From Eupeodes corollae (taxonomy: Eukaryota; Arthropoda; Insecta; Diptera; Syrphidae): a DNA stretch of 64,000 bases. The position numbers and the translations under genes are program-made. Below are positions 56,493-64,000 of this stretch, piece after piece. The notes beneath the pieces are model-generated. The model worked only from the letters and a program-made list of their open reading frames with translations, did no database searches and was not told the DNA's origin. The stretch spans positions 85,923,073 through 85,987,072 of the forward strand of contig NC_079149.1 of assembly GCF_945859685.1 (NCBI RefSeq), in the 5' to 3' direction. The first letter of the stretch is position 1, and each line of letters opens with the position of its first letter.

Positions 56493-57650
56493 TTGATTCC
56501 ACGAAATAAATGGTACGATAACGATTGTAAGAGCCTCCGCAAATTATCTTTTGTGTATCTGAAGCTTTTTAGATCTACAGATGCATTGTTTTTCAAAAAT
56601 ATCTACCTTCGGATCAACAAGGAATACAAAGCACTGTGTGCATATGAAAGAAGAGAGTACTTTAAACATCTAGCTAAAAAGCTATCGGAATCCAAAAATT
56701 CAAAAACATTCTGGGTGGTCGTAATCTAAATATGGTGAACACTCTTGGAGCAGAAACGCTAGCAGCTAGACTCATTTTTCAGCTGAGGTTAATCACCATA
56801 CTTTTTCTTATGCTTTACCCAACGTTGTAGTTGATAAAATGTTCAATTCAACAGATTATACAGCGATTAGGTTGTGCCACACAACCTAAACAAAGCAGTT
56901 ATTTTTGCAATTCACAAGAGCGGTAATGCCACCCTACCGGAAAACTACAGAGGATTTTCTATTTTAAGCACTTTGAGGAAGATTCTTACTTCGATTCTAT
57001 ATGAAAGGCTTTCCAAATGGATCGAAATAAAAAACCTTTTAAGTACGTTCCAAGCTAGTTTTCGGTCAGACTTCTTAACCATGGATCAAATATTTGCTTT
57101 GACAAGTATTGCTAGAAAATCCATAGATAAAAAGAAAAAAACTATACGTTTACTTCGTAGATTTCAAGGCAGCATTTGCTAAAGTTAACAGACAGGCTTT
57201 GCTGTACAAGCTTTCAACGATAGGAATCTCTTGAAAATTTTTGATCATGTACTCTAAATTTCTTGCTTCATCTAGTGCATCTGTATGGGATGGAACGGAC
57301 TTCTCAGAATGGTTTAAAACAACTGCAGGTGTTCCACAGGGCTGTATTTTGAGCCCATTACTTTTTGCTTTGTTTGTTGACGGCATTTGTGATATACTCC
57401 CAGGAAGGATATCGTTTGCTGATATACAAATTAAAGTTCTGTTATATGCGAGTAATACTCGCCGAAAACCCTTACGCTCTGCAATTAAAAATTAACACGA
57501 TGAATGCATTTTGCAAGAAATGGGGGTTAGTCATCAATAAAAGAAAGACAACGGTGATGATGTTTGAAGCACGTCAAAGGAGAAGACAACCCGACGAAAA
57601 ATGGTCTCTCAATAAAGTAAACATCGACGTTGTTCAAGAAATTAAGTAAC
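56493..57650 (+). pseudogene. LINE family B linker and reverse transcriptase
   Basis: 56493-56729 reads NKWYDNDCKSLRKLSFVYLK then YKALCAYERREYFKHLAKKL, the linker. 56874-57182 reads NKAVIFAIHKSGNATLPENY, RGFSILSTLRKILTSILYER, STFQASFRSDFLTMDQIFAL. 57241-57495 reads FKTTAGVPQGCILSPLLFAL (motif B) then VLLYASNTRRKP, where motif C is YASN in place of YADD, so both catalytic aspartates are lost. The frame then shifts to MNAFCKKWGLVINKRKTTVM. Motif A (DFKAAF.KVNR) can be read near 57170 across a frameshift. Clearly inactive. Confidence 0.88.
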
Positions 57651-57724
57651 TGGGTATTTGGATTACACACAATCTCAATTTTTCAAAACATGCCAAACAA
57701 AAAAGTAATCAAGCAAAACTAGCC

Positions 57725-58472
57725 TTGAGTATGATGTGGACTAGGTTCTGTGCAAACCAAGATATCGATCTTGCGTCAAAATACCTTGTTTTTCATGCAA
57801 CGGTCAACACTTGTATGTGCTATGGTGCTCAGGTTTTTGACTTTATAAATCTCGAGACGTTTGAATCGGTGCAGCGATATTTCTTCAAACGATTATTCAG
57901 ACTACCTAACTTAACGACTAACTATGCTATCTATGTGGAATCTGGTATAATGCCTCTGTACATAAGAAATCTAAAAGCCAACTATGATTATTTGATAAGG
58001 GTTATGGGAAGAAAAATCTTCACAAGTCTATCACGACAAGACTTTTGCAAACTATCGCATCTCCATTTAAGGACTGGAATGAACTAGCTCAATATCATGC
58101 ATCTCATCTATCATTATTGGATTCAAATGTTGATGAATGGCGGCGTATGTTTGCGGATGTTACTGCGAAAAAAGACGAAAAGACTTATAACCAACATCTA
58201 TCCAAAGCGAATTCTACATTGTCTAGGAGAACTTATAAGAATATCAATCACTAAATTGAATGAATGAAGGAATTAACAATTTTCGTAATGAATACTTGGT
58301 TAAAACTATAAGCTACATATTTAGAGCACGTGTTGAAGTTCTTAACTTAAACTTTATGCCTCATCGAGCAGATTTACTCCAAATCTGTTGGCTTTGCAAT
58401 AGAAGAGAAAATAAAAACATAAACCATTGCCATTTTCCCAATATTGCAGGAAATCCGCCGACTCTATTTTGA
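57725..58472 (+). pseudogene. LINE family B C-terminal region
   Basis: 57725-58087 reads SMMWTRFCANQDIDLASKYL, NTCMCYGAQVFDFINLETFE, YFFKRLFRLPNLTTNYAIYV and MPLYIRNLKANYDYLIRVMG. 58045-58254 continues in another frame with DWNELAQYHASHLSLLDSNV. 58260-58472 reads YLVKTISYIFRARVEVLNLN then RADLLQICWLCNRRENKNIN, the zinc knuckle. Only two frameshifts in about 750 bp make this one of the younger LINE copies. It parallels 50973-51716. Confidence 0.87.
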
Positions 58473-58614
58473 TGAGAGCTACATTTCTCCAAGCAGACTT
58501 TACGAAATATTAAACGGAGGACTAAGATGGTGTACTTTATAAAATTATTATTTATTATTATTATATTCACAGTTTTGATATTTAAATCTGTAAAAAATCA
58601 AATTTACTACAGCT

Positions 58615-58870
58615 GACTACACTACAGGTGACTTACAACTCTCAACCATTCCTGTGTGCGAGTAATTGCAGGGATGGAGAGTTTATATGCTGAATCCGAA
58701 CGGCTAATTTGAGAAAGCAGTATTCATGAAAAGAATTACGCTTGGAGAATTTGTCAATTCCTCGCAAGAGGCAGTACTCATGAATACAACCTTAGGTGGC
58801 ACAGGCAGGGATTGAACCCAAGACCTCTCGCATGACAGTCTAACTCACTAAAGTAGTAGTACAACGAGTA
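58615..58870 (-). mobile_element. tRNA-derived SINE, best head
   Basis: On minus it reads an A-box-like TTTAGTGAGTTAGACTGTC, an anticodon-arm-like CATGCGAGAGGTCTTG, then the B box GGTTCAATCCC and CCTGCCTGTGCCACC. The body follows with CTTGCGAGGAATTGACAAAT and GCAATTACTCGCACACAGGA. The 3' tail seen at 5.3 and 45.0 kb is missing. The head is a pol III type-2 promoter of tRNA origin. Confidence 0.8.
58808..58818 (-). promoter_or_regulatory. pol III B box of the SINE
   Basis: GGTTCAATCCC matches the B-box consensus of tRNA genes. It lies about 40 bases after the A-box-like segment, as in tRNA-derived SINEs. Confidence 0.7.
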
Positions 58871-59009
58871 CTACTTCAAATTACTTCCTATTCAAAATTG
58901 TACTGAAATGTCACATCAGGCAGAAAGCAGAAAAGCCATGCTCTTATTCTTAAGAAACGAAATTTGTGAACCATTTTTTGTATTATAAAGAATTAATCTA
59001 ATCTAATTT

Positions 59010-59743
59010 AATCTATATTGGGTATTAAATATTTATGTTTCTTCAAAGTCTTAAACGAAATTTAGCACTGTTGTTCATCGACTCGAAGTCGCTGCAACGC
59101 AACGGTTTGTTCGATGTTCGATTTCCTCGCTTCTTCTATGAAGAAAGAATACTCTTGGAGAACAAAACAGAACACATTGTCATTACCTATTTCTCCAGCG
59201 TGGATAACACGTTGAAGATTTTAAAACAACTTGAGAAACAATAATTAAGTCTATAAGATAGATAACTTGGAGTTTCTTTAACAATCAAATTAAAATAAAG
59301 ATAAAGCACCAATGGTTGAAGAAAGCTTCCAAGTTACAGCTTAAAAGTAGACGAGCCTGAAATGAGACATGGTCAAATCTATCAAATCTAATTATGAAAT
59401 GCTACCTTTTACTTCTAAGCCTAATCAGATTCAAAGTTTGTGAACAGCTCGCACCCATACGTAATTATAGGCATAGCGAGTACTTAATCAACTTTAATTT
59501 AATATAAGTGTGAGAATTGACCTAATACATAATAGATAGTCCTCTGGGTGAATCATAAATCTTTGACAAAACGGAATCGACGTCGGTATCCCAAATTAGT
59601 CTATTGTTGAAGATCAATGCTATTTTTTTGACTTGTGTAACATAATCAATTATGTAATTATTTAATATTACGGAAGGGAAGTTTTAAGGTTTAAGTTTTT
59701 ATTCGATATTGAAAGAGCCTTAGTTAGGATTAGGAATTAAGTT
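59010..59743 (-). pseudogene. LINE family C, C-terminal part
   Basis: The minus strand reads, from 59743, KLNS in continuity with the RT at 61.57-62.1 kb, then LGYRRRFRFVKDL / IWDTDVDSVLSKIYDSPRGL (59600), LAMPIITYGCELFTNF (59460, typical ITYG.E.F), RFDHVSFQARLL (59360), SYRLNYCFSSCFKIFNVLST (59230), KSNIEQTVALQRLRVDEQQC and ISFKTLKKHKYLIP at the end. These are the post-RT blocks of a jockey/R1-like ORF2. A plus-strand open frame at 59035-59244 is its shadow. Stops and small indels are present. Confidence 0.75.
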
Positions 59744-59919
59744 TAATAGCCTTTTCACACCAAACAAAAAACCGGGTTTTTGACAAAAAGTTTTCGAAAA
59801 CCCGAAAATCGTATACATCGAACATTTACACGTTTTCATTTGACATTTAAATTTGTTTAACACCGGTTGTCAAATTTCGTATTGATAAACAAATTTAGCC
59901 TTATGAAGCTGGTTTTCAG

Positions 59920-60382
59920 GAAGACAAAGATCTATACGAGCTCCGAAAGAACGAATGGGATCCTGTCATTGAGTGGTTTAACAAACGTTTCGATTCAAAA
60001 ATACAAAAAACTCCCAGTATATCACCACCCACTGTCTCAAATGCGGATAAAATGAAAATATCCAAGCACTTCCTTTCACACAGTGAAGATATTCTTTATG
60101 GTATGTATTATCTCGGGAGTCAATTTTTTGAAAATTTTTGAAGTGCAAACATTCTCCTAAGGATTTGTCTTTACCGTCGACACCCTTAAGTCGGTAATCA
60201 TTTCCTGTGCCGTGAAAGAGCAGCATATCAGCGCAGACAAGGCTCGTCTCGAGGAAGAGTTTCAGCTGAAGTTCTGGGGACGGGTGGAATGGGGTCACGA
60301 CACGAACCAGCAGGAACTACAAGCTTGCTTTGCTGCAGCTATTCTCTTTGTTTACTTCAAACGGTCCGAAAAATTAACTTAG
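59920..60382 (+). pseudogene. ATPAF2: ATPAF2 (ATP12) fragment, last two exons
   Basis: Atp12/ATPAF2 is a mitochondrial matrix chaperone that holds the F1-ATPase alpha subunit during assembly. After an acceptor GGTTTTCAG, exon 59920-60100 reads EDKDLYELRKNEWDPVIEWF then NKRFDSKIQKTPSISPPTVS and ISKHFLSHSEDILYG. A 61-bp intron (60101-60161, GTATGT...CTAAG) splits a Gly codon. Exon 60162-60382 reads FVFTVDTLKSVIISCAVKEQ, KARLEEEFQLKFWGRVEWGH, DTNQQELQACFAAAILFVYF and ends KRSEKLT-stop. NEWDPIIEW and W..VEW.HD...QELRA..AA are hallmark ATPAF2 blocks. Both exons are open and splice sites intact. The N-terminal half (including the targeting signal) is absent, and the upstream DNA is the element's terminal repeat, so this is a captured fragment, not the working gene. 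Confidence 0.9.
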
Positions 60383-60435
60383 GAGAAGCTAATTGTCTAG
60401 AAAATATATCTTAGATTCAACAACAAACAAAACTG

Positions 60436-60462
60436 TTACAATAAAAATTAATTTTATTTTAA
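60436..60462. terminator. Back-to-back poly(A) signals
   Basis: AATAAA on plus at 60440-60445 lies 58 bp after the ATPAF2 stop. AATAAA on minus (plus 60453-60458, TTTATT) lies about 32 bp after the HPF1 stop. The two convergent genes share this short region, as in a native tail-to-tail pair. Confidence 0.7.
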
Positions 60463-60489
60463 ACATTTTCTTGTTATTTCAAAACAAAT

Positions 60490-61310
60490 TCAATCCAAAG
60501 TACTGAGCTTATTACTATTGCTTCTGCTGGCCAAATGTCCCTTCAGAATCCCCATATATTGTGGCCGTTCAAGCAACTTATAGGCGGGGTTCAGAAGATT
60601 CTGAACGATTTCATGTAGGTCCTTATGGCCGGAACAGAAAAGGTTAATTCCTAGTTCCGAAGCTGTTATGATGGGCTGTAATTTCTCCATGACCATCTCT
60701 TTGGTTTCTTCCTTTAAGGACTCACCTGGCTTGTCCAAAGGATTGAAGATCTTCTTGATGTTGGCATCTCTGTCCATCAAGGGGCAATAGCCACTGTTGT
60801 GGTTTTATTCACTGGAACAACGATTACCACATTGTTTTATGTTTTGGCGCAAATTGTCCTAGCCCGCTGCTACTTAGCCCCCAGAGATTTTCTTTCATAC
60901 TTATTCTCCCAAACCCTTGTGATTGAACGTACTTACCGGAAAGTCTTTCTCTTGGTAGTAAGCGAAAGTGTCGAACATATTTGTGTTTACGCGTGCGAAG
61001 ACGCATCCCTTTGAAACTTTATTACGAACTATGAGCAAGTCTTCCTCGTCCATGGGGTCATCACGCCAGTAGCCATATTGAAATCCTGTTCCTCGTTTAA
61101 CAAAGAGCGTTTGAAACTCTGGAGAATCATAAAAGAACCGCAAGTGTCGCAAATAGTCACCGGGCTTTATTTCTTGACGTTTTTTGTTGCCACGCAGCTC
61201 CTCAAAAGTTTCCTTTTTTTCTCTTCAATTTTCTGTAAATAAAAAAAAGCAATAATTCCTATTTTGTAAGGAATTTTATAAACAATATTACTTACCACGA
61301 ACAAATTTAT
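60490..61310 (-). pseudogene. HPF1: HPF1 fragment, 3' exons, broken
   Basis: HPF1 joins PARP1/2 and completes the active site for serine ADP-ribosylation. From an acceptor at 61233 (TTTACAG), the exon down to 60937 reads ELRGNKKRQEIKPGDYLRHL, RFFYDSPEFQTLFVKRGTGF, QYGYWRDDPMDEEDLLIVRN, KVSKGCVFARVNTNMFDTFA and ends KDFP at a donor GTAAGT. Further on come NVVIVVPVNKTTTVAIAP, LMDRDANIKKIFNPLDKPGE and SELGINLFCSGHKDLHEIVQ to the stop at 60490. The blocks R(F/Y)YDSPEFQT, YGY.RD.P, VVPV.K and ELG..LFC.G match HPF1 in order. Lesions: a one-base shift in an A run near 61218, a TAA just before NNVVIVV (about 60845), and a one-base shift before LMDRD (about 60788). A 63-bp intron (61233-61295) is retained. 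The 5' exons are missing. Confidence 0.88.
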
Positions 61311-61568
61311 TTCAAAATGAAAAACTTGTTTTGACAGCAGCTATTTTGTTTACATTAATTTGAGCGCTGAATGTTTCGAAAGGTTTGTTTGTTTAGTTCA
61401 ACTTTGAATTTTAATTTTCGAGAGGTTTTATATAAAACTTGTGGTTTATGAAATCTTGTGGTTAACCAAAAAATGTAAGGAAAAACTTCAGTTTTCGATG
61501 TAGGTTTTCGGCCAAAACCGATAATTTCGTGATAACCGGGTTTTGGACTTGGTGTGAAAAACCTATAA

Positions 61569-62100
61569 GCCCGATGCTGGTCGATCAATCAAATATAGAC
61601 TGTAGATCACTTTTCATTTTAGCTGTTGCATCTTTAATAATGTTGCCAAAAGGACAAAGCAAAAGTCAGATCATTAATGAACTACGAAAACAGTAAAGGC
61701 CCAAGGATTGATCCTTGAGGAACACTAGTCGGAACAGGAGAAAACGAAAAAACAGTTTACCATTGCAAGATATTGTTTCCATACAATTAGTCAAATATGA
61801 ATGAATAAGGTTTTAAGTTGTGCTAGAGAAGTAAAAATAAGTAGTCAGCTTGTCATAAAGAAGACGAGAAGATCACGCAGTCAAATGTCTTCGAAAAGTC
61901 AAGTAAGGTTAAGGAAGTAGTATATTTTTTGCCTAAAGCCTTTCAAAATTTTTTGAATCACTAACTCCATCAATAATTGTTAAGAGCTACAAAAAGACCT
62001 AAATGAATTACGTGGATTATGCATAAAAATCGTTTGATTTTAAATATTGACAAATGTGACATAATGACTTTGTATTTAATTCGTCACGTTTGAATCGAGA
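61569..62100 (-). pseudogene. LINE family C reverse transcriptase
   Basis: The minus strand reads, from 62100, a motif A region (LTLLDFSKTFDCVI across shifts, near 61900), VPQGSILGPLLF-like wording near 61705 (SILGLYCF in one frame), then IKDATAKMKSDLQSIFD and STSIGL at the edge of the Pack element. Motif C (YADD) is missing through a small deletion between the motif B block and NIIKDATAK. The reading continues as KLNS on the other side of the 1.8 kb insertion at 59743. One LINE copy was therefore split by that insertion. Confidence 0.75.
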
Positions 62101-63957
62101 ATCCAGTTTTTATGAATAGACTCAAAATTAAAGTTTACTAAAAACAATAATCATATCATACAAAAAAAAGCTAGAAAAAAAACACTTGGTTCTGTGTTCT
62201 GAGTTCTGTGATCCATATTTTATTTAAGCTCTGTGTGTTACTATTTTAGGGTTAGGTTTTTTCCCCAAAACCGTATCACCCAAATTAAAAATGTCATCGA
62301 ACACAACGCTGAAACGCAATTATGTCATGGCTGAAGAGGAGTCTAAAGTTGTTAGACTTTTATTTATTTTTTTAATTGGTTACTTATGAGAAATGCAAAC
62401 AATGATCAAATTATGCTTGGAACTGTCAAGACATGCATATCTTCAAAGTTAGCTATGATCAGAAAATGACTTTCAGCTGCAAAGAATCGCAAAGTAACCA
62501 AGAATTGATTGACATGAGCAATGGAATTATTTATGAACACGCCAAATTTTATTAAAATATTTATTTGAAAATTAATATGTTGCATCTGTTTGATGAATAT
62601 TCCAAAAAACGTTTGATTTTTCCTGAAACCAAAATTGTTATTTCTTTTGTAAAATTATTTTTTTTAAGTTTAATTTGGGAAAGAATTCCAACTTTAACGT
62701 TATTGTCAAGCAAAACCAACATTTTGAAACTAAAACCGACGCATATTCAAAAATTCTTAAAAATTGTATCTGCAGCTGTTCGTAAATAATAAACTATGGT
62801 CCACTTAAAGACTTTTGCATTTACGTTTGAGTTTGGTGAAAAGCTCTATGTACTAGAAATGGTTTATGTGGAACATCAGTAAATGGGCCTAAGTAAATTA
62901 TTCCTATAGCGATAGAAAAACAAAAGTGAAAAATTGTGAATTAAATTGTCAATATTTTAGTAATATTGCTTTAATATACGAGTACACATGTACCACCCCA
63001 AATTGAGGTGAGTATATTAACCATAAACCATAATTTAAATTAAGGCTTGTTCATTGTCAAAGTAATGGTTTTACTGAGATAAATTAAGTTTGCTATAGTG
63101 TTTGGTCTCTTGCATGGAAAAAATCAAAATAATTTGCTTCGTTAGAAGTGCATTCAGTTGATTGATTTGCTGATAGAACCTTCATAAATAAAAAAGCTGT
63201 AAATATAAGGCAAATCAGGAATGCAAAATGGTTAGTCTATTGTTAAAGAGCCAACATTCCCGCAGAGTAGAATAAGGGATAAATTTAGAATATTTTAATT
63301 TTTGCACAGGCGTGTTACTGTTAAGTTCGTCTTCTTTTCTAATGTGAATTTATTTTGGGAATACCCATATTATCCAATGAAAGGAGTAAGAAAGTGCAAA
63401 CTGTTTTTAAGGACTCAGTGAGTATTATAAAGTGGTTCAAGGTCTTGGTTAAATAAGTAGAAATGATTTAATCGATGGTTTTTTATTCAATTATAGTTTT
63501 GATACACGTTGAGGTATCAGGTTATATATTTTTAAGAAAACTTATTAAATAAATTTATATGTATACCTTGATATTAATATAAATGGAGATAGTTTCTGAA
63601 AATGAATCGAAAAACTAATATTTTTCTTATCAGATCATTTTATATGATCTCTTTCACGTACTCTTAGATATGGAGTAGAATACATTTACTTAAAGTCCTT
63701 GAATACATTTGAAGTGTTTGCATTCTTTAGTGACATTTTACTACATAAAATATTTAAAAGGGTCCCATACACCTCGCACAACAAATTTCGATATCAGAGA
63801 CTAAGAAATTAAAATCAAAATTTCAAAATTGTGTAGTGAAATTTCATAGAAGAATGCAAAGACTTCAAGTGAATGCAAAGATCTCAAAAGAGTGTAGGTA
63901 AAGACTTCTGGTGATTATAAAAAATGCATGAAGGCTCAAATGACTCCAATTTTGTAA
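62101..63957. other. AT-rich DNA with one short frame
   Basis: No transposon recognised. A 32-codon frame at 62291-62389 starts MSSNTTLKRNYVMAEEESK and ends in a hydrophobic RLLFIFLIGYL. It has a good start context (AAAAATG) but no other support. The 74-codon frame at 62565 has no known domain. Confidence 0.4.
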
Positions 63958-64000
63958 AAAACAAGTTGGTAGTAACGAACTGCAGTGTGGTTGCTACGAA
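63958..64000. repeat. Foldback-type repeat, copy 2 (inverted, cut by edge)
   Basis: The last bases contain GAACTGCAGTGTGGTTGCTACGA-type sequence, the complement of 41080-41122 with a few mismatches. The rest lies outside the window. Confidence 0.55.

Larger units (their letters stand above)
56460..58600 (+). mobile_element. LINE family B, second copy
   Basis: Plus strand, from a linker (56493) through RT (56874-57650) to the C-terminal knuckle (58440). No endonuclease, so 5'-truncated. The 3' tail is probably the (TAATC)n-like stretch near 58995, with a SINE (58615-58870) between. Confidence 0.87.
59747..61565. mobile_element. Pack-type TIR element carrying ATPAF2 and HPF1 pieces
   Basis: Left end TAGCCTTTTCACACCAA, right end complemented TAGGTTTTTCACACCAA. 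Inward similarity continues for about 75 bp with gaps (AAAACCGG, TTTTCGAAAACC, TACATCGAA). TAA flanks both sides (59744-59746 and 61566-61568). On minus, deleting the element plus one TAA gives ATCGGGCTTAAACTTAAT, which restores the LINE reading IGLKLN. Length is 1819 bp. No transposase inside. The cargo is a contiguous piece of host DNA: ATPAF2 3' exons on plus and HPF1 3' exons on minus. A three-base TWA target suggests a PIF/Harbinger-like mobiliser, but the TIRs do not prove the superfamily. Confidence 0.9.

Noticed and set aside
58797..58870. A functional tRNA gene
   Set aside because: Only a tRNA-like head with A and B boxes; no full cloverleaf, and it continues into a SINE body.
59035..59244. 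69-codon plus frame as a gene fragment
   Set aside because: The opposite strand reads a LINE C-terminus (KSNIEQTVALQRLRVDEQQC, ISFKTLKKHKYLIP); this frame is its shadow.
59920..61310. ATPAF2 and HPF1 as working host genes in place
   Set aside because: Both lack their 5' exons, HPF1 has three lesions, and the pair lies between matching TIRs and TAA duplications inside a LINE.
59920..61310. Processed pseudogenes (mRNA retrocopies)
   Set aside because: Introns with good splice sites are kept and the two genes lie convergent in one block.
62565..62789. 74-codon plus frame
   Set aside because: No recognised domain, AT-rich codons, no neighbouring support.

Overview
The window looks like nuclear DNA of an insect, probably a higher fly (Diptera). 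It is very AT-rich and has spliceosomal introns. It carries jockey/CR1-like, RNase H-bearing and RTE-like LINEs, a rosa-type (DD41D) mariner, Tigger, Tc1/Tc3, hAT and Helitron/Helentron remains, and a tRNA-derived SINE. Nothing bacterial or organellar is seen. No complete host gene lies in the window. It reads as intergenic or intronic DNA packed with old transposon copies, many nested in each other. Species cannot be named from the sequence alone.

Layout. 0-3 kb: 5' two-thirds of a decayed RTE-like LINE (minus). 3-8.5 kb: two SINE copies, an orphan repeat and four LINE fragments. 10-18.2 kb: LINE fragments on both strands, with two pieces of a noncoding Helentron-like element. 18.2-25.8 kb: a near full-length noncoding Helentron-like element, a 1.7 kb Tigger with intact ends, a deletion derivative of a rosa-like mariner, a Helitron helicase relic flanked by the same noncoding repeats, and an orphan repeat. 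26-28.2 kb: a Zeste/Myb-SANT-like fragment, then a TAA-target MITE carrying a 5'-truncated LINE. 28.2-30.5 kb: TE-poor DNA with a candidate host 5' coding exon. 30.5-37.4 kb: hAT (8-bp TSD), RT fragments, Tc1, a second hAT and a second near full-length Helentron-like element. 39.7-46.7 kb: LINE with a MITE inserted, a foldback MITE, a hAT carrying an unrelated ORF, and an unclassified TIR element. 46.7-50 kb: TE-poor DNA with a second candidate host 5' coding exon. 50.3-58.9 kb: two copies of one LINE family in opposite orientations, a Tc3-like relic and a SINE. 59.7-61.6 kb: the most unusual object. 61.6-64 kb: LINE RT remains, then AT-rich DNA.

The key observation is a 1.8 kb TIR element at 59747-61565 inside a LINE. 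It has 17-bp terminal inverted repeats and a TAA target duplication; deleting it with one TAA restores the LINE reading frame. Its interior is captured host DNA: the last two exons of ATPAF2 (F1-ATPase assembly factor) on plus, and the 3' exons of HPF1 (PARP cofactor) on minus. They lie tail to tail with introns and poly(A) signals retained. This is a Pack-type (gene-capturing) element, with ATPAF2 still open and HPF1 visibly broken.

Other points of interest: a Helentron family whose coding relic and noncoding copies can be linked by shared ends; a hAT with perfect TSDs carrying a 88-105 residue ORF of unknown origin; and two candidate 5' coding exons with good splice donors, which may mark host genes with long introns.
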